Part shown: piece after piece, positions 26,748-37,334 of the stretch
How positions within the stretch are numbered: position 1 is the first letter of the stretch
Layout: each line of letters starts with the position of its first letter
Assembly: GCA_913776615.1 (NCBI GenBank)
Contig: CAJYPK010000006.1
Span: 1 to 64,000 of the forward strand
Length of the DNA: 64,000 nt
Origin: an uncultured Hymenobacter sp.
GTDB lineage: Bacteria > Bacteroidota > Bacteroidia > Cytophagales > Hymenobacteraceae
Direction of reading: 5' to 3'
Notes under the pieces: generated by a model
Database searches by the model: none
What the model was told of the DNA's origin: nothing
The model's input: the letters and a program-made list of their open reading frames with translations, nothing else
Program-made: the position numbers and the translations under genes

Positions 26748-26867
26748 CTGAAACGGGACAACGCGAAGAAACTACTCGATGCCATCGGTACGGCGGTAGT
26801 GGTGGGGTTTGCGGGTGGCGTAGCCAAGGCGTTAGCCGGGCTACTTGTCACCTACTTATTCCAGTAG
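26748..26867 (+). CDS. Microprotein A, hydrophobic peptide
   Basis: 39 residues: a charged start KRDNAKK, then a Gly/Ala/Val-rich membrane-like segment (VVVGFAGGVAKALAGLLV) ending YLFQ. The start is a problem: the codon aligned with the ATG of copy B is CTG at 26748, and a TTG lies upstream at 26721 inside P4. The first codons match copy B (K-R/K-D-N/S-A-K). It is followed at once by a terminator. The copy may have lost its start, or be translated from CTG. Confidence 0.45.
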   Translation: MKRDNAKKLLDAIGTAVVVGFAGGVAKALAGLLVTYLFQ

Positions 26868-26873
26868 TTGGGT

Positions 26874-26909
26874 AAGGGGCTGGGCCGAGTACCCGGCTCC
26901 TTATTTTCT
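26874..26909 (+). terminator. Terminator of locus A
   Basis: AAGGGGCTGGG pairs with CCCGGCTCCTT (11 bp with two GU pairs) around a 7-nt loop, followed by ATTTTCTT. It begins 6 bp after the microprotein stop. Confidence 0.8.
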
Positions 26910-26921
26910 TCGTAACGGGTA

Positions 26922-26929
26922 CAAATATA
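26922..26929 (-). promoter_or_regulatory. Convergent -7 element TATATTTG at locus A
   Basis: The minus strand reads TATATTTG, 55 bp past the stop of microprotein A and facing it. Copy B has the same octamer in the same relative position (49825-49832). It could drive an antisense RNA through locus A, or be a promoter of the HAD gene further on. Confidence 0.5.
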
Positions 26930-26965
26930 ACGGGCTGGGGCAGGAGGTGGTTTCTAGGACCAGCC

Positions 26966-27961
26966 TCACCGCAGCTTCTCCTTCAAGATCTCCAGTTCCA
27001 CGGCGGGCGCGATGCGCTCGTAGAGCACGTTGTAGGCGGCCGTGGTAATGGGCATGTTCACCTTGAGCTGGCGGTTGAGCTCGTGAATGCTCTTGACGGC
27101 GTAGTAGCCCTCGGCAATCATGTTCATTTCCAGCTGGGCCGACTTCACCGAGTAGCCGCGGCCGACCATGTTGCCGAAGGTGCGGTTGCGCGAAAACTGC
27201 GAGTAGGCCGTCACCAGCAAGTCGCCCAGGTAGGCCGAGGCCGAGAGGTCGCGGGGCTGGGGCGAGATGGCCTGCAAAAAGCGCCGGATTTCCTGCACCG
27301 CGTTGCTCACCAGCACGGCCAGGAAGTTGTCGCCGTAGCCCAGGCCGTGGGCGATGCCGCCGGTCAGGGCGATGATATTCTTCATCACGGCGCAGTACTC
27401 GATGCCGTCGAGGTCGGCGGCCGGGTGGGCGCTCACGTAGCGGTTGCGCAGCAGCTGGCAGAAACCGTTGGCCAGGCCGCTCACGTCGGGCGAGCCGATG
27501 GTGAGGTAGCTCTGCTTTTCGAGGGCTACTTCCTCGGCGTGGCAGGGGCCGGCAATGACGCCCAGGCGGGCGGCGGGCAGGCGGAAGCGCTCCTGCACGT
27601 AGTCGGTGACGAGCACGTTCTTGCCGGGCAGCATGCCCTTGATGGCCGAGATGACGCCCGTTTTGTGGCGCAGCGCGTCGCGGCCCAGCTTGTCGAGCAC
27701 GGGCTGCACGAAGGCGGCGGGCACGGCCAGCACCAGCCAGTCGGCCTCGGCCACGGCGTCGGTGAGGTCGGTGGTGGGGTAGACCAGGTTGCGGTCGAAG
27801 AGCACCGAGGAGAGGTAGCGCGGGTTGTGGCCGGTGCGCAGCAGGTGCTGCACGTCGTCTTTCGAGCGCAGCCACCAATCGACGCGGGCACCGTTTTCGG
27901 AGAGGATTTTGGTCAGCGCGGTGGCCCAGGAGCCGCCGCCGAGCATGGCGATTTTTTCCAT
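26966..27961 (-). CDS. gpsA: Glycerol-3-phosphate dehydrogenase [NAD(P)+]
   Basis: 331 aa from the ATG at 27961; the frame extends upstream but without family sequence. IAMLGGGSWATAL is the NAD site; the VMKNIIALTGGIAHGLGYGDN segment holds the catalytic Lys and substrate loop. It makes sn-glycerol 3-phosphate for phospholipid synthesis. Transcribed toward locus A, without a clear terminator. Confidence 0.95.
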   Translation of the reverse strand: MEKIAMLGGGSWATALTKILSENGARVDWWLRSKDDVQHLLRTGHNPRYLSSVLFDRNLVYPTTDLTDAVAEADWLVLAVPAAFVQPVLDKLGRDALRHKTGVISAIKGMLPGKNVLVTDYVQERFRLPAARLGVIAGPCHAEEVALEKQSYLTIGSPDVSGLANGFCQLLRNRYVSAHPAADLDGIEYCAVMKNIIALTGGIAHGLGYGDNFLAVLVSNAVQEIRRFLQAISPQPRDLSASAYLGDLLVTAYSQFSRNRTFGNMVGRGYSVKSAQLEMNMIAEGYYAVKSIHELNRQLKVNMPITTAAYNVLYERIAPAVELEILKEKLR

Positions 27962-28247
27962 CGTAGGGGTAGCTTCAGCTTGCCGTTTCCGCCGAGGAGC
28001 GGCCGGGGCGGCAAGCCGGCGGGAATTCAGGCCGCAAGCTAGGACGGCGGGCTGCAACTTTACGGCCGGCCCGCGGCGCCGGTACGCATTATCCGCCCCG
28101 TAAGCCGCGGCTACTCCCTGGTTTCTATGCCCAAAGCCACGCGCCGCCGTCTGCTCACGCTACTGCCCCGGCGCGGGCGTAGCCCAACTACGGAGCCCGC
28201 CCGCCGGGATTTTATTGTATTCGGGAGACGGAGCCCCGCGGGAAAAG

Positions 28248-28255
28248 TAGCTTTG
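28248..28255 (+). promoter_or_regulatory. -7 element TAGCTTTG for the HD gene
   Basis: A perfect TAnnTTTG about 64 bp before the ATG of the HD hydrolase. No -33 TTTG at the right distance. Confidence 0.55.
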
Positions 28256-28318
28256 TTCTTTTCGCCGGGGCGGACACCTAAGCCCCTTGGTCTTCTTATC
28301 CCCGTTTTTTTCTGTTCC

Positions 28319-28969
28319 ATGACGCCCATTGTTGCCGCCACCGCCGCCTTTATCGAAGAAAAATTCCAAGCCGAGGGCTCGGGCCACGACTGGCCGCACA
28401 TCCGCCGGGTGTGGCAGGTGGCCCGCGCCCTGGCCGCCGATACGCCCGGCACCGACCTGGAAGTCGCCGAGCTGGCGGCCCTGCTGCACGACATCGCCGA
28501 CTGGAAATACCACGGCGGCGACTACGAGGCCGGCCCCCGCGCCGCCCGCGCCTGGCTGCTGAGCCAGCAGGTGCCCGAGGCCACCGTGGCCCGCGTCGAG
28601 CAGGTGATTCGGGAAGTCAGCTTCAAGGGTCTGGGCGTGGATACGCCCGTGAGCAGCCCCGAGGCAGCCGTGGTGCAGGATGCCGACCGGCTCGACGCCA
28701 TCGGGGCCATCGGGGTGGCGCGGGCCTTTGCCTACGGCGAGCACAAGGGCCGCCCCATGCACGACCCCGCCACGCCGCCCGTCTCGCACGCCGACTTCGA
28801 GCAGTACAAGCAAAGTACCGCGCCCACCATCAACCACTTCTACGAGAAGCTGCTCCACCTCAAGGACCGTCTGCACACGCCCGCCGCCCGCCACCTGGCC
28901 CAGCGCCGGCACGCGTTCATGGAGGAGTTCGTGGCCCAGTTCCTGGCCGAGTGGGAGGGGCGGGGCTAG
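28319..28969 (+). CDS. HD-domain phosphohydrolase
   Basis: 216 aa from the ATG at 28319. Metal ligands are clear: GHDWPHIRRV, LLHDIADWKYHGGD and DADRLDAIGAIG, the pattern of YedJ-type HD hydrolases. The substrate, perhaps a nucleotide, is unknown. Convergent with the tyrosinase gene across a shared terminator. Confidence 0.92.
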   Translation: MTPIVAATAAFIEEKFQAEGSGHDWPHIRRVWQVARALAADTPGTDLEVAELAALLHDIADWKYHGGDYEAGPRAARAWLLSQQVPEATVARVEQVIREVSFKGLGVDTPVSSPEAAVVQDADRLDAIGAIGVARAFAYGEHKGRPMHDPATPPVSHADFEQYKQSTAPTINHFYEKLLHLKDRLHTPAARHLAQRRHAFMEEFVAQFLAEWEGRG

Positions 28970-28996
28970 GGTTACTCCGCTCCGTACCTTGAAATG

Positions 28997-29033
28997 AAAA
29001 AGCCCGCACTACGAGAGCAGTGCGGGCTTTTTC
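28997..29033. terminator. Bidirectional terminator
   Basis: AAAAAGCCCGCACT and AGTGCGGGCTTTTT flank a short loop, between two convergent genes. Confidence 0.93.
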
Positions 29034-29057
29034 AATAGGAGTTGGTGGTCAGGCAGC

Positions 29058-30584
29058 TTAGATGCTCTGGGTCAGCAGGGTCACTTTCTCAATGGTGATC
29101 GGAGCCGCCGCGCTCGTACCCTTGGGCACCACCTGCACGTCGAGGCCGCCGCTGAAGGAGTCGGCGGCCACTTCATCGGTAATGTCGAAGGTGAAGGTCT
29201 GGGTGGTGGAGGCCCCGCTCATATCCATGCCCGGCATGTCCATGTCGCCCCCCTTCTTGTGGTGGTGGCCGGCCCCGAAGAAGTTGAGGATGCCCGCCAG
29301 CTGAAGCTTACCGGCCCGCGGGTCGCGGACGTACACTTCGTAGATGCCCCGGGGCTCCTTGCTAAACGAGGCGTCGAGCTGCAGCAGCAGCAACTGCGTC
29401 TTGCCCGCGCTGCTGCGCAGCAGCTTGTTGCGGTTGGCCGCCACGGGCAGCTGGGCCGTAAACTTGGTCAGGGCCTTAACGGGCTGATTCACGGTGGCCG
29501 TGGCCAGCGCAACCGGCGGCGCCTGCTGGGCCGGGGAGCTCCCGGCCAGCAGTTTGGTCGAGGCGGCCGGAATGACGTCGTAGCGGTAGTCGGGGTGCAG
29601 GGCAGCCTCGTAGGCCTGGGCTACCGTGTAGTTGACGGGCTTACCGTTTTCGTCGAAGAACTGGTAAATCCAGCGGTTCTTCCGCAGCGCGGCCAGATCG
29701 GGCTGGGCACCCCGGGGCGAGGCGGCCCACACGGCCCACAGGTAATCGATGTTGGCGTGGTGCACCCAGAAGATGGGGTCGAAGGCGGCGGAGGCCACGT
29801 TGCCCATCAGCCCGCCCTGCTGCGGGCGTTGGTAGATACGGTTCCAGCGCTTCACCTTGTCGTTGGGCAGGTTGCCGTAGCCGATGTAGTCGTGCATGGC
29901 CCCGTGGGGAGCCTTGTCGATGTTATCGTTGAAGAGGGCAAACGTGTGGTTTTGGTTGAGGATGCGTACGTCCAGGGCCGTATCCATGCTGGCGCCAATG
30001 GGCTGGCCGTGGTTGAGCGGGGCGTAGCGCCCGTTTTCGTAGAGCGAGTCGGTGGGCGTGCGGAAGATGGCCGGCATCACCCGGTAGCCGGACTGGGTGT
30101 TGGTATAATCCCAATAGGGCATGGCGAAGTCGGCCTTGCCCGAGAGCTTACGCACGATGCGCTCGAAATGCAGCGTGTAGAGGCGGTGCCAGATCAGGAA
30201 GTGGTTGCCGCCCCCGCCGTGCGTGCAGCCGTCCCAGCCGTTCATCGGCATGCTGTCAGTCGTAAACTGCGAACAGTAGGGATTAGTGGTAATAGAATCG
30301 GGCACGTTGTGAATAGCCCCCTGGTAGTACCAGCTGCGCGGGTCGTCGCAGGGCAGCTTCTTCATGATGGCCAAGGCTTTGGCCAGGGCGTCGAGGTCGG
30401 CCTTGGCCTCGGGCGAGTTGCAGTTTTTGCGCACGTAAGTGCCGGTGGCAGTGGCGGCCAGACCCGTCGTTTTGGTGACGGTCGAGTCGGCCTGCCCGGC
30501 CGATTCCGACGATTGGGGATTCGATTGGCAGCCGGTGGCCAGCAGCAGGGCCAGGCTGGCACCGGGGAGAAAAAGTGAGCGCAT
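29058..30584 (-). CDS. Tyrosinase-family copper oxidase, lipoprotein
   Basis: 508 aa. Lipobox LLLATGCQSN (Cys19). CuA histidines lie in IHNVPD (about 92), CTHGGGG (about 122) and FLIWHRLYTLHFE (about 133); CuB in APHGAMHDYIG and FDPIFWVHHANIDYLWA. CTH resembles the Cys-x-His thioether link of catechol oxidases. The C-terminal third is a beta-rich domain like those of polyphenol oxidases, with a His- and Met-rich stretch (GHHHKKGGDMDM) that may bind copper. Outward-facing, on phenolic substrates; pigment formation is possible. Confidence 0.93.
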   Translation of the reverse strand: MRSLFLPGASLALLLATGCQSNPQSSESAGQADSTVTKTTGLAATATGTYVRKNCNSPEAKADLDALAKALAIMKKLPCDDPRSWYYQGAIHNVPDSITTNPYCSQFTTDSMPMNGWDGCTHGGGGNHFLIWHRLYTLHFERIVRKLSGKADFAMPYWDYTNTQSGYRVMPAIFRTPTDSLYENGRYAPLNHGQPIGASMDTALDVRILNQNHTFALFNDNIDKAPHGAMHDYIGYGNLPNDKVKRWNRIYQRPQQGGLMGNVASAAFDPIFWVHHANIDYLWAVWAASPRGAQPDLAALRKNRWIYQFFDENGKPVNYTVAQAYEAALHPDYRYDVIPAASTKLLAGSSPAQQAPPVALATATVNQPVKALTKFTAQLPVAANRNKLLRSSAGKTQLLLLQLDASFSKEPRGIYEVYVRDPRAGKLQLAGILNFFGAGHHHKKGGDMDMPGMDMSGASTTQTFTFDITDEVAADSFSGGLDVQVVPKGTSAAAPITIEKVTLLTQSI

Positions 30585-30827
30585 AGGCAGGAAAAAAAGG
30601 TGGAAAACAAGAACTAAAGCGCGTGGGTGGACCCGGCATCCTGGGCCGGGGTAAAGCGGCTGGTACGTAATAGGTTAAGCTCAGCCTTATAGCCGGGGGA
30701 GCTGTTGGCTGCCAAGGGGGTGCCGGGCGGGGCAAAGCTAGGGGGGCGAGTGGGAGCAGGCACCGCGTATTTATACCCGATTTTGAGTATAGCGGGGCGT
30801 TGCGGACCCGGCCGCTACTTTTACGCC

Positions 30828-31073
30828 ATGCTTAGTGTTCGCCGTTTATTTTCCCTGGGGGGCCTGCTGCTGGCCGTGGGGTTGCTGGCTGGTTGCCGCA
30901 CCTGTCCCATTGATGCCTGCCACGCCCGCAAGGTGCATTTTCACAACGGCGTGAAGTACCGCGCCCGTCCCATCTGGAAGATGCAGTACCCGGCCGTGGG
31001 GGAGAAGTACAAGAACAAGTACGACGGCGACAACAAGCGCAAGAAGAGCGACCACAGCCAGCCGCTGAAATAG
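30828..31073 (+). CDS. Small basic lipoprotein
   Basis: 81 aa from the ATG at 30828. Signal peptide with lipobox GLLAGCRTC, then a Cys and a Lys/Arg-rich tail ending KNKYDGDNKRKKSDHSQP. TACTTTTA lies 5 bp before the ATG, so the mRNA may be nearly leaderless. Function unknown. Confidence 0.7.
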   Translation: MLSVRRLFSLGGLLLAVGLLAGCRTCPIDACHARKVHFHNGVKYRARPIWKMQYPAVGEKYKNKYDGDNKRKKSDHSQPLK

Positions 31074-31238
31074 CCCGCCGTAGGAGGAGGGCGAAAAGCC
31101 CGAACCAGCTGATTTGGGTATTTACTGGCCGCAGGAGCGCGGCTGGCTATATCCTCGTCAGGTAGTCGAGAGAAGTGCATAAAGCGCGTACAGGCTAGGA
31201 AAAGCGGCTTTTTCGCCGTATCTTGCGCACGCAATAGA

Positions 31239-31331
31239 GAGTTATGAGTTAGGAGTTAACAGTTAGGAGTAGCGATGGCGGCCTCTGACTCAACTCCTAA
31301 CTCCTAACTCCTAACTTTTAACTCCTAACTC
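31239..31331. repeat. Inverted word-array pair upstream of gyrA
   Basis: GAGTTATGAGTTAGGAGTT words at 31239-31270 face ACTCCTAACTCCTAACTCC at 31293-31331. The second arm ends 7 bp before the gyrA start, so the leader of gyrA can fold into a long hairpin. Confidence 0.88.
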
Positions 31332-31338
31332 GAAGCAA

Positions 31339-33945
<2,607 letters not shown>

Positions 33946-33962
33946 TTCACGTAGTACCGCGT

Positions 33963-33998
33963 AAATGGGGAGCCCCGTCGGCCGGGCTCCCCATTTTT
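33963..33998 (+). terminator. Terminator of gyrA
   Basis: AAATGGGGAGCCC and GGGCTCCCCATTTTT form a strong stem with a T-run, 18 bp past the stop. Confidence 0.92.
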
Positions 33999-34072
33999 AC
34001 TTTTAAAACGGGCTCAACCGTGGGGCCGGGAGTCCGTAAAGTCCGGCTGGCACTCGGTTTGCCAGGCGGGCG

Positions 34073-34080
34073 TAGTTTTG
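34073..34080 (+). promoter_or_regulatory. -7 element TAGTTTTG of the TPR gene
   Basis: A perfect TAnnTTTG, 29 bp before the ATG. Confidence 0.7.
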
Positions 34081-34108
34081 CCCTCCCAATCATTTCTTTT
34101 CCCTTCCA

Positions 34109-35311
34109 ATGAAAAAGACCGTTCTGACGCTCGCCGCCACGGCTGCCCTGCTGGGGAGCGTGGGCCTGGCTACGCCAGCCCTCGCCCAAAGCTCGGCCAT
34201 CACCAACGCCATCCTGAGCCAGAAATCCGGCCAGCTCGACAAGGCGCTGGAGAGCATCAACCAGGCCGTCACCAGCGATAAAACCAAGGATAAGGACAAG
34301 CCCAAGGCGTGGTTTACGCGGGGCGAGATCTATTACCAGCTGCTCGACCCCAGCACCCAGGCGCTGTTTGCCAAGTATACCAAAGGCATGCAGCCCGGCG
34401 AGCCCCTGCAAAAAGCCGCCGAGTCGTATAAGAAGGCCCTGGAACTGGACGGCCCCACCGGCGAATACGGCAAGCAGGTGCCCAGCCGCCTGCAAAACCT
34501 GTACGGCCTGGCCTTCAACGAGGGCGTAAAAAACTACAATGACAAGGATTACGACAAGGCCGTGGCGAGCTACAAGCTGGCCTCGGAGATGAATCCCCAG
34601 GATACGACGGCCGTGCTCTACAGCGCTTACGCGTACTCGGCCAAGCAGGACTACGCCGGGGCCAAGGCCGCCTACAACCAGCTGCTGGGCATGGATGCGT
34701 ATAAAGCCAAGCCCGCACCGGTAGGGGTGTATACCCAATTGTTGCAGATTGCCCGCCAGGAGAAAAACGACGCCGACGCCCAGAAAATCGTGCAGCAGGG
34801 CCTGGCCGCGTACCCCAACAACAAGACCTTCCTCATCGAAGACCTGAACCTGTCGATGAGCGGGGGCAACTCGGGGGCCGCGCTGGAGAAAATCAGCAAG
34901 GCCATCGCCGCTGACCCCAACAACGCCAACCTGTACGCCGTGCGCGGCTCGCTCTACGACGCGCAGAAAAAGAACGACCTGGCCCAGGCCGACTACAAGA
35001 AGGCCATCGAACTCGACCCGAACAATTTCGACTCGCAGTTCAACATGGGCATCTACAACTTCAACCAGGCGGCGAACCTGTACACCAAGGCCAGCAAGAT
35101 GGATTTGAAGACGTACCAGCTCAAGGGTAAGCCGCTCGAAGTGCAGGGTAAAAAGTATTTCGAAGCCGCCGTGCCGTACTTCGAGAAAGCGCTGGAGATT
35201 CAGCCCAACGACGCCAACACCATCAGCGCCCTGCAGAAGGTGTATTTCCGCCTGGGCCGCAACGCGGACTCGGAGAAAATGGCCGCTCGTCTGCAAGCGC
35301 TAAAAAAATAA
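34109..35311 (+). CDS. Secreted TPR protein
   Basis: 400 aa. Signal peptide MKKTVLTLAATAALLGSVG ending ATPALAQS. At least six tetratricopeptide repeats follow (DKALESINQA, FNEGVKNYND, SAKQDYAGAK, LAQADYKKAIELDPNN, YFEKALEIQP). Periplasmic scaffold of unknown partners. Bounded by its own promoter and terminator, thus monocistronic. Confidence 0.9.
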   Translation: MKKTVLTLAATAALLGSVGLATPALAQSSAITNAILSQKSGQLDKALESINQAVTSDKTKDKDKPKAWFTRGEIYYQLLDPSTQALFAKYTKGMQPGEPLQKAAESYKKALELDGPTGEYGKQVPSRLQNLYGLAFNEGVKNYNDKDYDKAVASYKLASEMNPQDTTAVLYSAYAYSAKQDYAGAKAAYNQLLGMDAYKAKPAPVGVYTQLLQIARQEKNDADAQKIVQQGLAAYPNNKTFLIEDLNLSMSGGNSGAALEKISKAIAADPNNANLYAVRGSLYDAQKKNDLAQADYKKAIELDPNNFDSQFNMGIYNFNQAANLYTKASKMDLKTYQLKGKPLEVQGKKYFEAAVPYFEKALEIQPNDANTISALQKVYFRLGRNADSEKMAARLQALKK

Positions 35312-35340
35312 GTAAGCCTGCGTAGCTCAGGCACTCTGTC

Positions 35341-35374
35341 AAAAAGGCCCCGGCAAAAGTCGGGGCCTTTTTTT
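35341..35374 (+). terminator. Terminator of the TPR gene
   Basis: AAAAAGGCCCCG and CGGGGCCTTTTTTT around GCAAAAGT. Confidence 0.92.
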
Positions 35375-35375
35375 A

Positions 35376-35962
35376 GCGTCGGTGCGGGCGGAAGTAGGGT
35401 AGTAGAAAATAAGGGCGTCACGGTGGCGCTTAGAGCAGGGAGGCAAGTGTAGAAAAGATCAGTTTAACATAATATAAATTATAAGACAAATGGCGGGGCG
35501 GGGAGCTCAGCTTCGATGGTAGCCGCTATTCGCTATTAGTCGTGAGTGCAGCCGCCTGTGCAGGCCCTGCCCGCCGCGTGTGGGGCACCATTGTCCGGCG
35601 GGTTACGAGTCCGTGCCGCTCAGGGTCGGTTTCCCGGCGAGCGCAAGCTGCGTGGTGCTGGTCATGTTGTGATCTTGCCGTATGTGAATGGACACCTCCG
35701 TAGCTCAAGTCGCCTTCCTGGGTGCGCTTAGTGGTTTCGCCAGTGGTGGTCGGTAGAGTGAGTATCTAGTATCTGCTGGCCCTCTAGTGACTCAGTAGCT
35801 ACAGCATCAGCAAGAGGTCTATTGACTGGAAGGCAAATACAGTAAAGAGCTAGGTGAAAAGTTGTGGGTCATGTCATGCTAGTTCCAATGGTTGTGGAGT
35901 GGACTGTGGTATCCTCTTTCCAGTATAGTATAAATAGACAGAAGTAATAATCACGACGGAAT
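35376..35962. other. Stretch of about 590 bp without a supported gene
   Basis: Only short, unconvincing frames on either strand. GC falls steadily toward 36000, where it becomes AT-rich. The words AGTATAGTATAAAT near 35924 echo the palindrome that follows. Confidence 0.6.
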
Positions 35963-36033
35963 TAATACTATAAAGTATAAAAAAGTACATTTTAAACTGT
36001 TATTTTTGTACTTTTTTATACTTTATAGTATTA
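35963..36033. repeat. Perfect 27-bp palindrome with an internal -7 element
   Basis: Arms 35963-35989 and 36007-36033 are perfect reverse complements (core ACTATAAAGTAT). The 17-nt loop and right arm contain TATTTTTG (36001-36008), a perfect TAnnTTTG on the plus strand, so start-site and promoter lie within the dyad. This looks like an operator for the downstream DNA-binding-like protein, perhaps autoregulated. Confidence 0.85.
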
Positions 36034-36112
36034 TGGTTAGTTTTTGCCCAGATTATTCTTTATACTTACACCGTTTATACTGTCCGCCTCTCCTAAACTC
36101 ACGCTTACCAGA

Positions 36113-37165
36113 ATGCCGAAACTGATAGATTATCCACGCACCAGCTACAGCGGTGCCTGGGAAGTAGCCGAAGTCGTAGATGACACCGGCGGTAAATGCG
36201 CGATTGAAACCTGCGCCCGGAAGCTCAATCGCAAGGTTAGCGGCTCATTTAAGGCCATCATTGGCTCCGCCGTGAAGTTTGGGCTGCTGACCAGTAAACG
36301 GGAAGTCCTGACCACCACGACGCTCTTTCGCCGGATAAAGCATGCCTACGACAAGCAGGAAGAACTACTTTTTCACCGGGAAGCCTTCCTGACGCCGCCC
36401 CTGTTCACGCAGCTCTGCCGCAAATTCCGCTCCCGGGAGCTTCCAGTAGCCATGCTCGACGTCTTACTGATTCGAGAGTTTGGCGTGGAAGAAATAAATG
36501 CCCAGGGCGTCGCCAAGGCCTTCATTGACGGGGCCCATATGGTCGGGGTGCTGGATGAGAATAACGTCATCGCCGACATCGACCAACTGGCCGCCCAGCA
36601 AGGCCCCCGACGCGAGCTAGCCAGCCCCGCCCTGGCGCCAAATGTCTTCCGGCAACTACCCACCGCGGCGGTACCCACTCCCGATGAGACGGAGGACGCG
36701 GATACGGAGGAATCATTGGCTCCAACTGCGACGCCGGCTCCCGCTGCCTCTGACAGTTCCGGTTCCCATGAGGTGGCACCAGCCGCACCGGAACCCCGGG
36801 TAACCAACCCAAATCCTCCCGCCTACCAGCGCCCGGTTCCGCCTCCCCGCCCGGCCCCGGCGGCTACCGCCGACGCGATTGCCAACCTTTTTGGACTAAG
36901 TCAATCCCCGACGCCCTCCACCACCTCTCCGGTTGCTTCCCCCGTGGCGGCTAGGCCCACCCCAGCGCCGACTCCCGAGCAGCCCCGCCAGCCAGTTCCG
37001 GCAACGGCCCCACGCCCGGTTCCTACGCCTAGCTCCGCGCCCCTACTCTTTCGCCTCGAGTTATCCGGCCCGGGCATCAACACGCAGCTTGAGGTTACGG
37101 AAGCCGAGGACCTTCTGCTGGTCCGGGCCTTACTCGATAAAATCGAAAGACAGCTGAAACGTTAA
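36113..37165 (+). CDS. Protein with a winged-helix-like N-terminus and Pro-rich linker
   Basis: 350 aa from the ATG at 36113. Residues 1-160 are a helical domain with ACARKLNRKVSGSFKAIIGS and AVKFGLL, which looks like a winged helix as in DUF5343-type proteins. About 160 residues of Pro/Ala/Thr linker follow, then a small alpha/beta end (FRLELSGPGINTQLEVTEAE, LVRALLDKIERQL). Function is not recognised. The gene is preceded by a 27-bp palindrome and is less GC-rich than its neighbours, which suggests an accessory gene. Confidence 0.65.
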   Translation: MPKLIDYPRTSYSGAWEVAEVVDDTGGKCAIETCARKLNRKVSGSFKAIIGSAVKFGLLTSKREVLTTTTLFRRIKHAYDKQEELLFHREAFLTPPLFTQLCRKFRSRELPVAMLDVLLIREFGVEEINAQGVAKAFIDGAHMVGVLDENNVIADIDQLAAQQGPRRELASPALAPNVFRQLPTAAVPTPDETEDADTEESLAPTATPAPAASDSSGSHEVAPAAPEPRVTNPNPPAYQRPVPPPRPAPAATADAIANLFGLSQSPTPSTTSPVASPVAARPTPAPTPEQPRQPVPATAPRPVPTPSSAPLLFRLELSGPGINTQLEVTEAEDLLLVRALLDKIERQLKR

Positions 37166-37272
37166 CACACTTACTAACAGCCTTAAAACGTTTCGTATAA
37201 TAATTATGTTAAGCTGAGTATTGCGCCATTTGTTCCCCGACGCCTCTGCACAAGCCAGACCCGGTGAGCGAT

Positions 37273-37320
37273 AAACACAAAGGCCCCGCGTACTTCTCCG
37301 TACGCGGGGCCTTTGTGTTT
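37273..37320. terminator. Bidirectional terminator
   Basis: AAACACAAAGGCCCCGCGTAC and its complement flank TTCTCC, between the plus-strand gene and the end of the his operon. Confidence 0.94.
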
Positions 37321-37334
37321 TCCCTTACTACTAC

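Noticed and set aside
26126..26929. Treating the HAD gene and cassette A as one RNA-repair unit
   Set aside because: They are on opposite strands with separate promoters, and cassette B has no HAD gene nearby.
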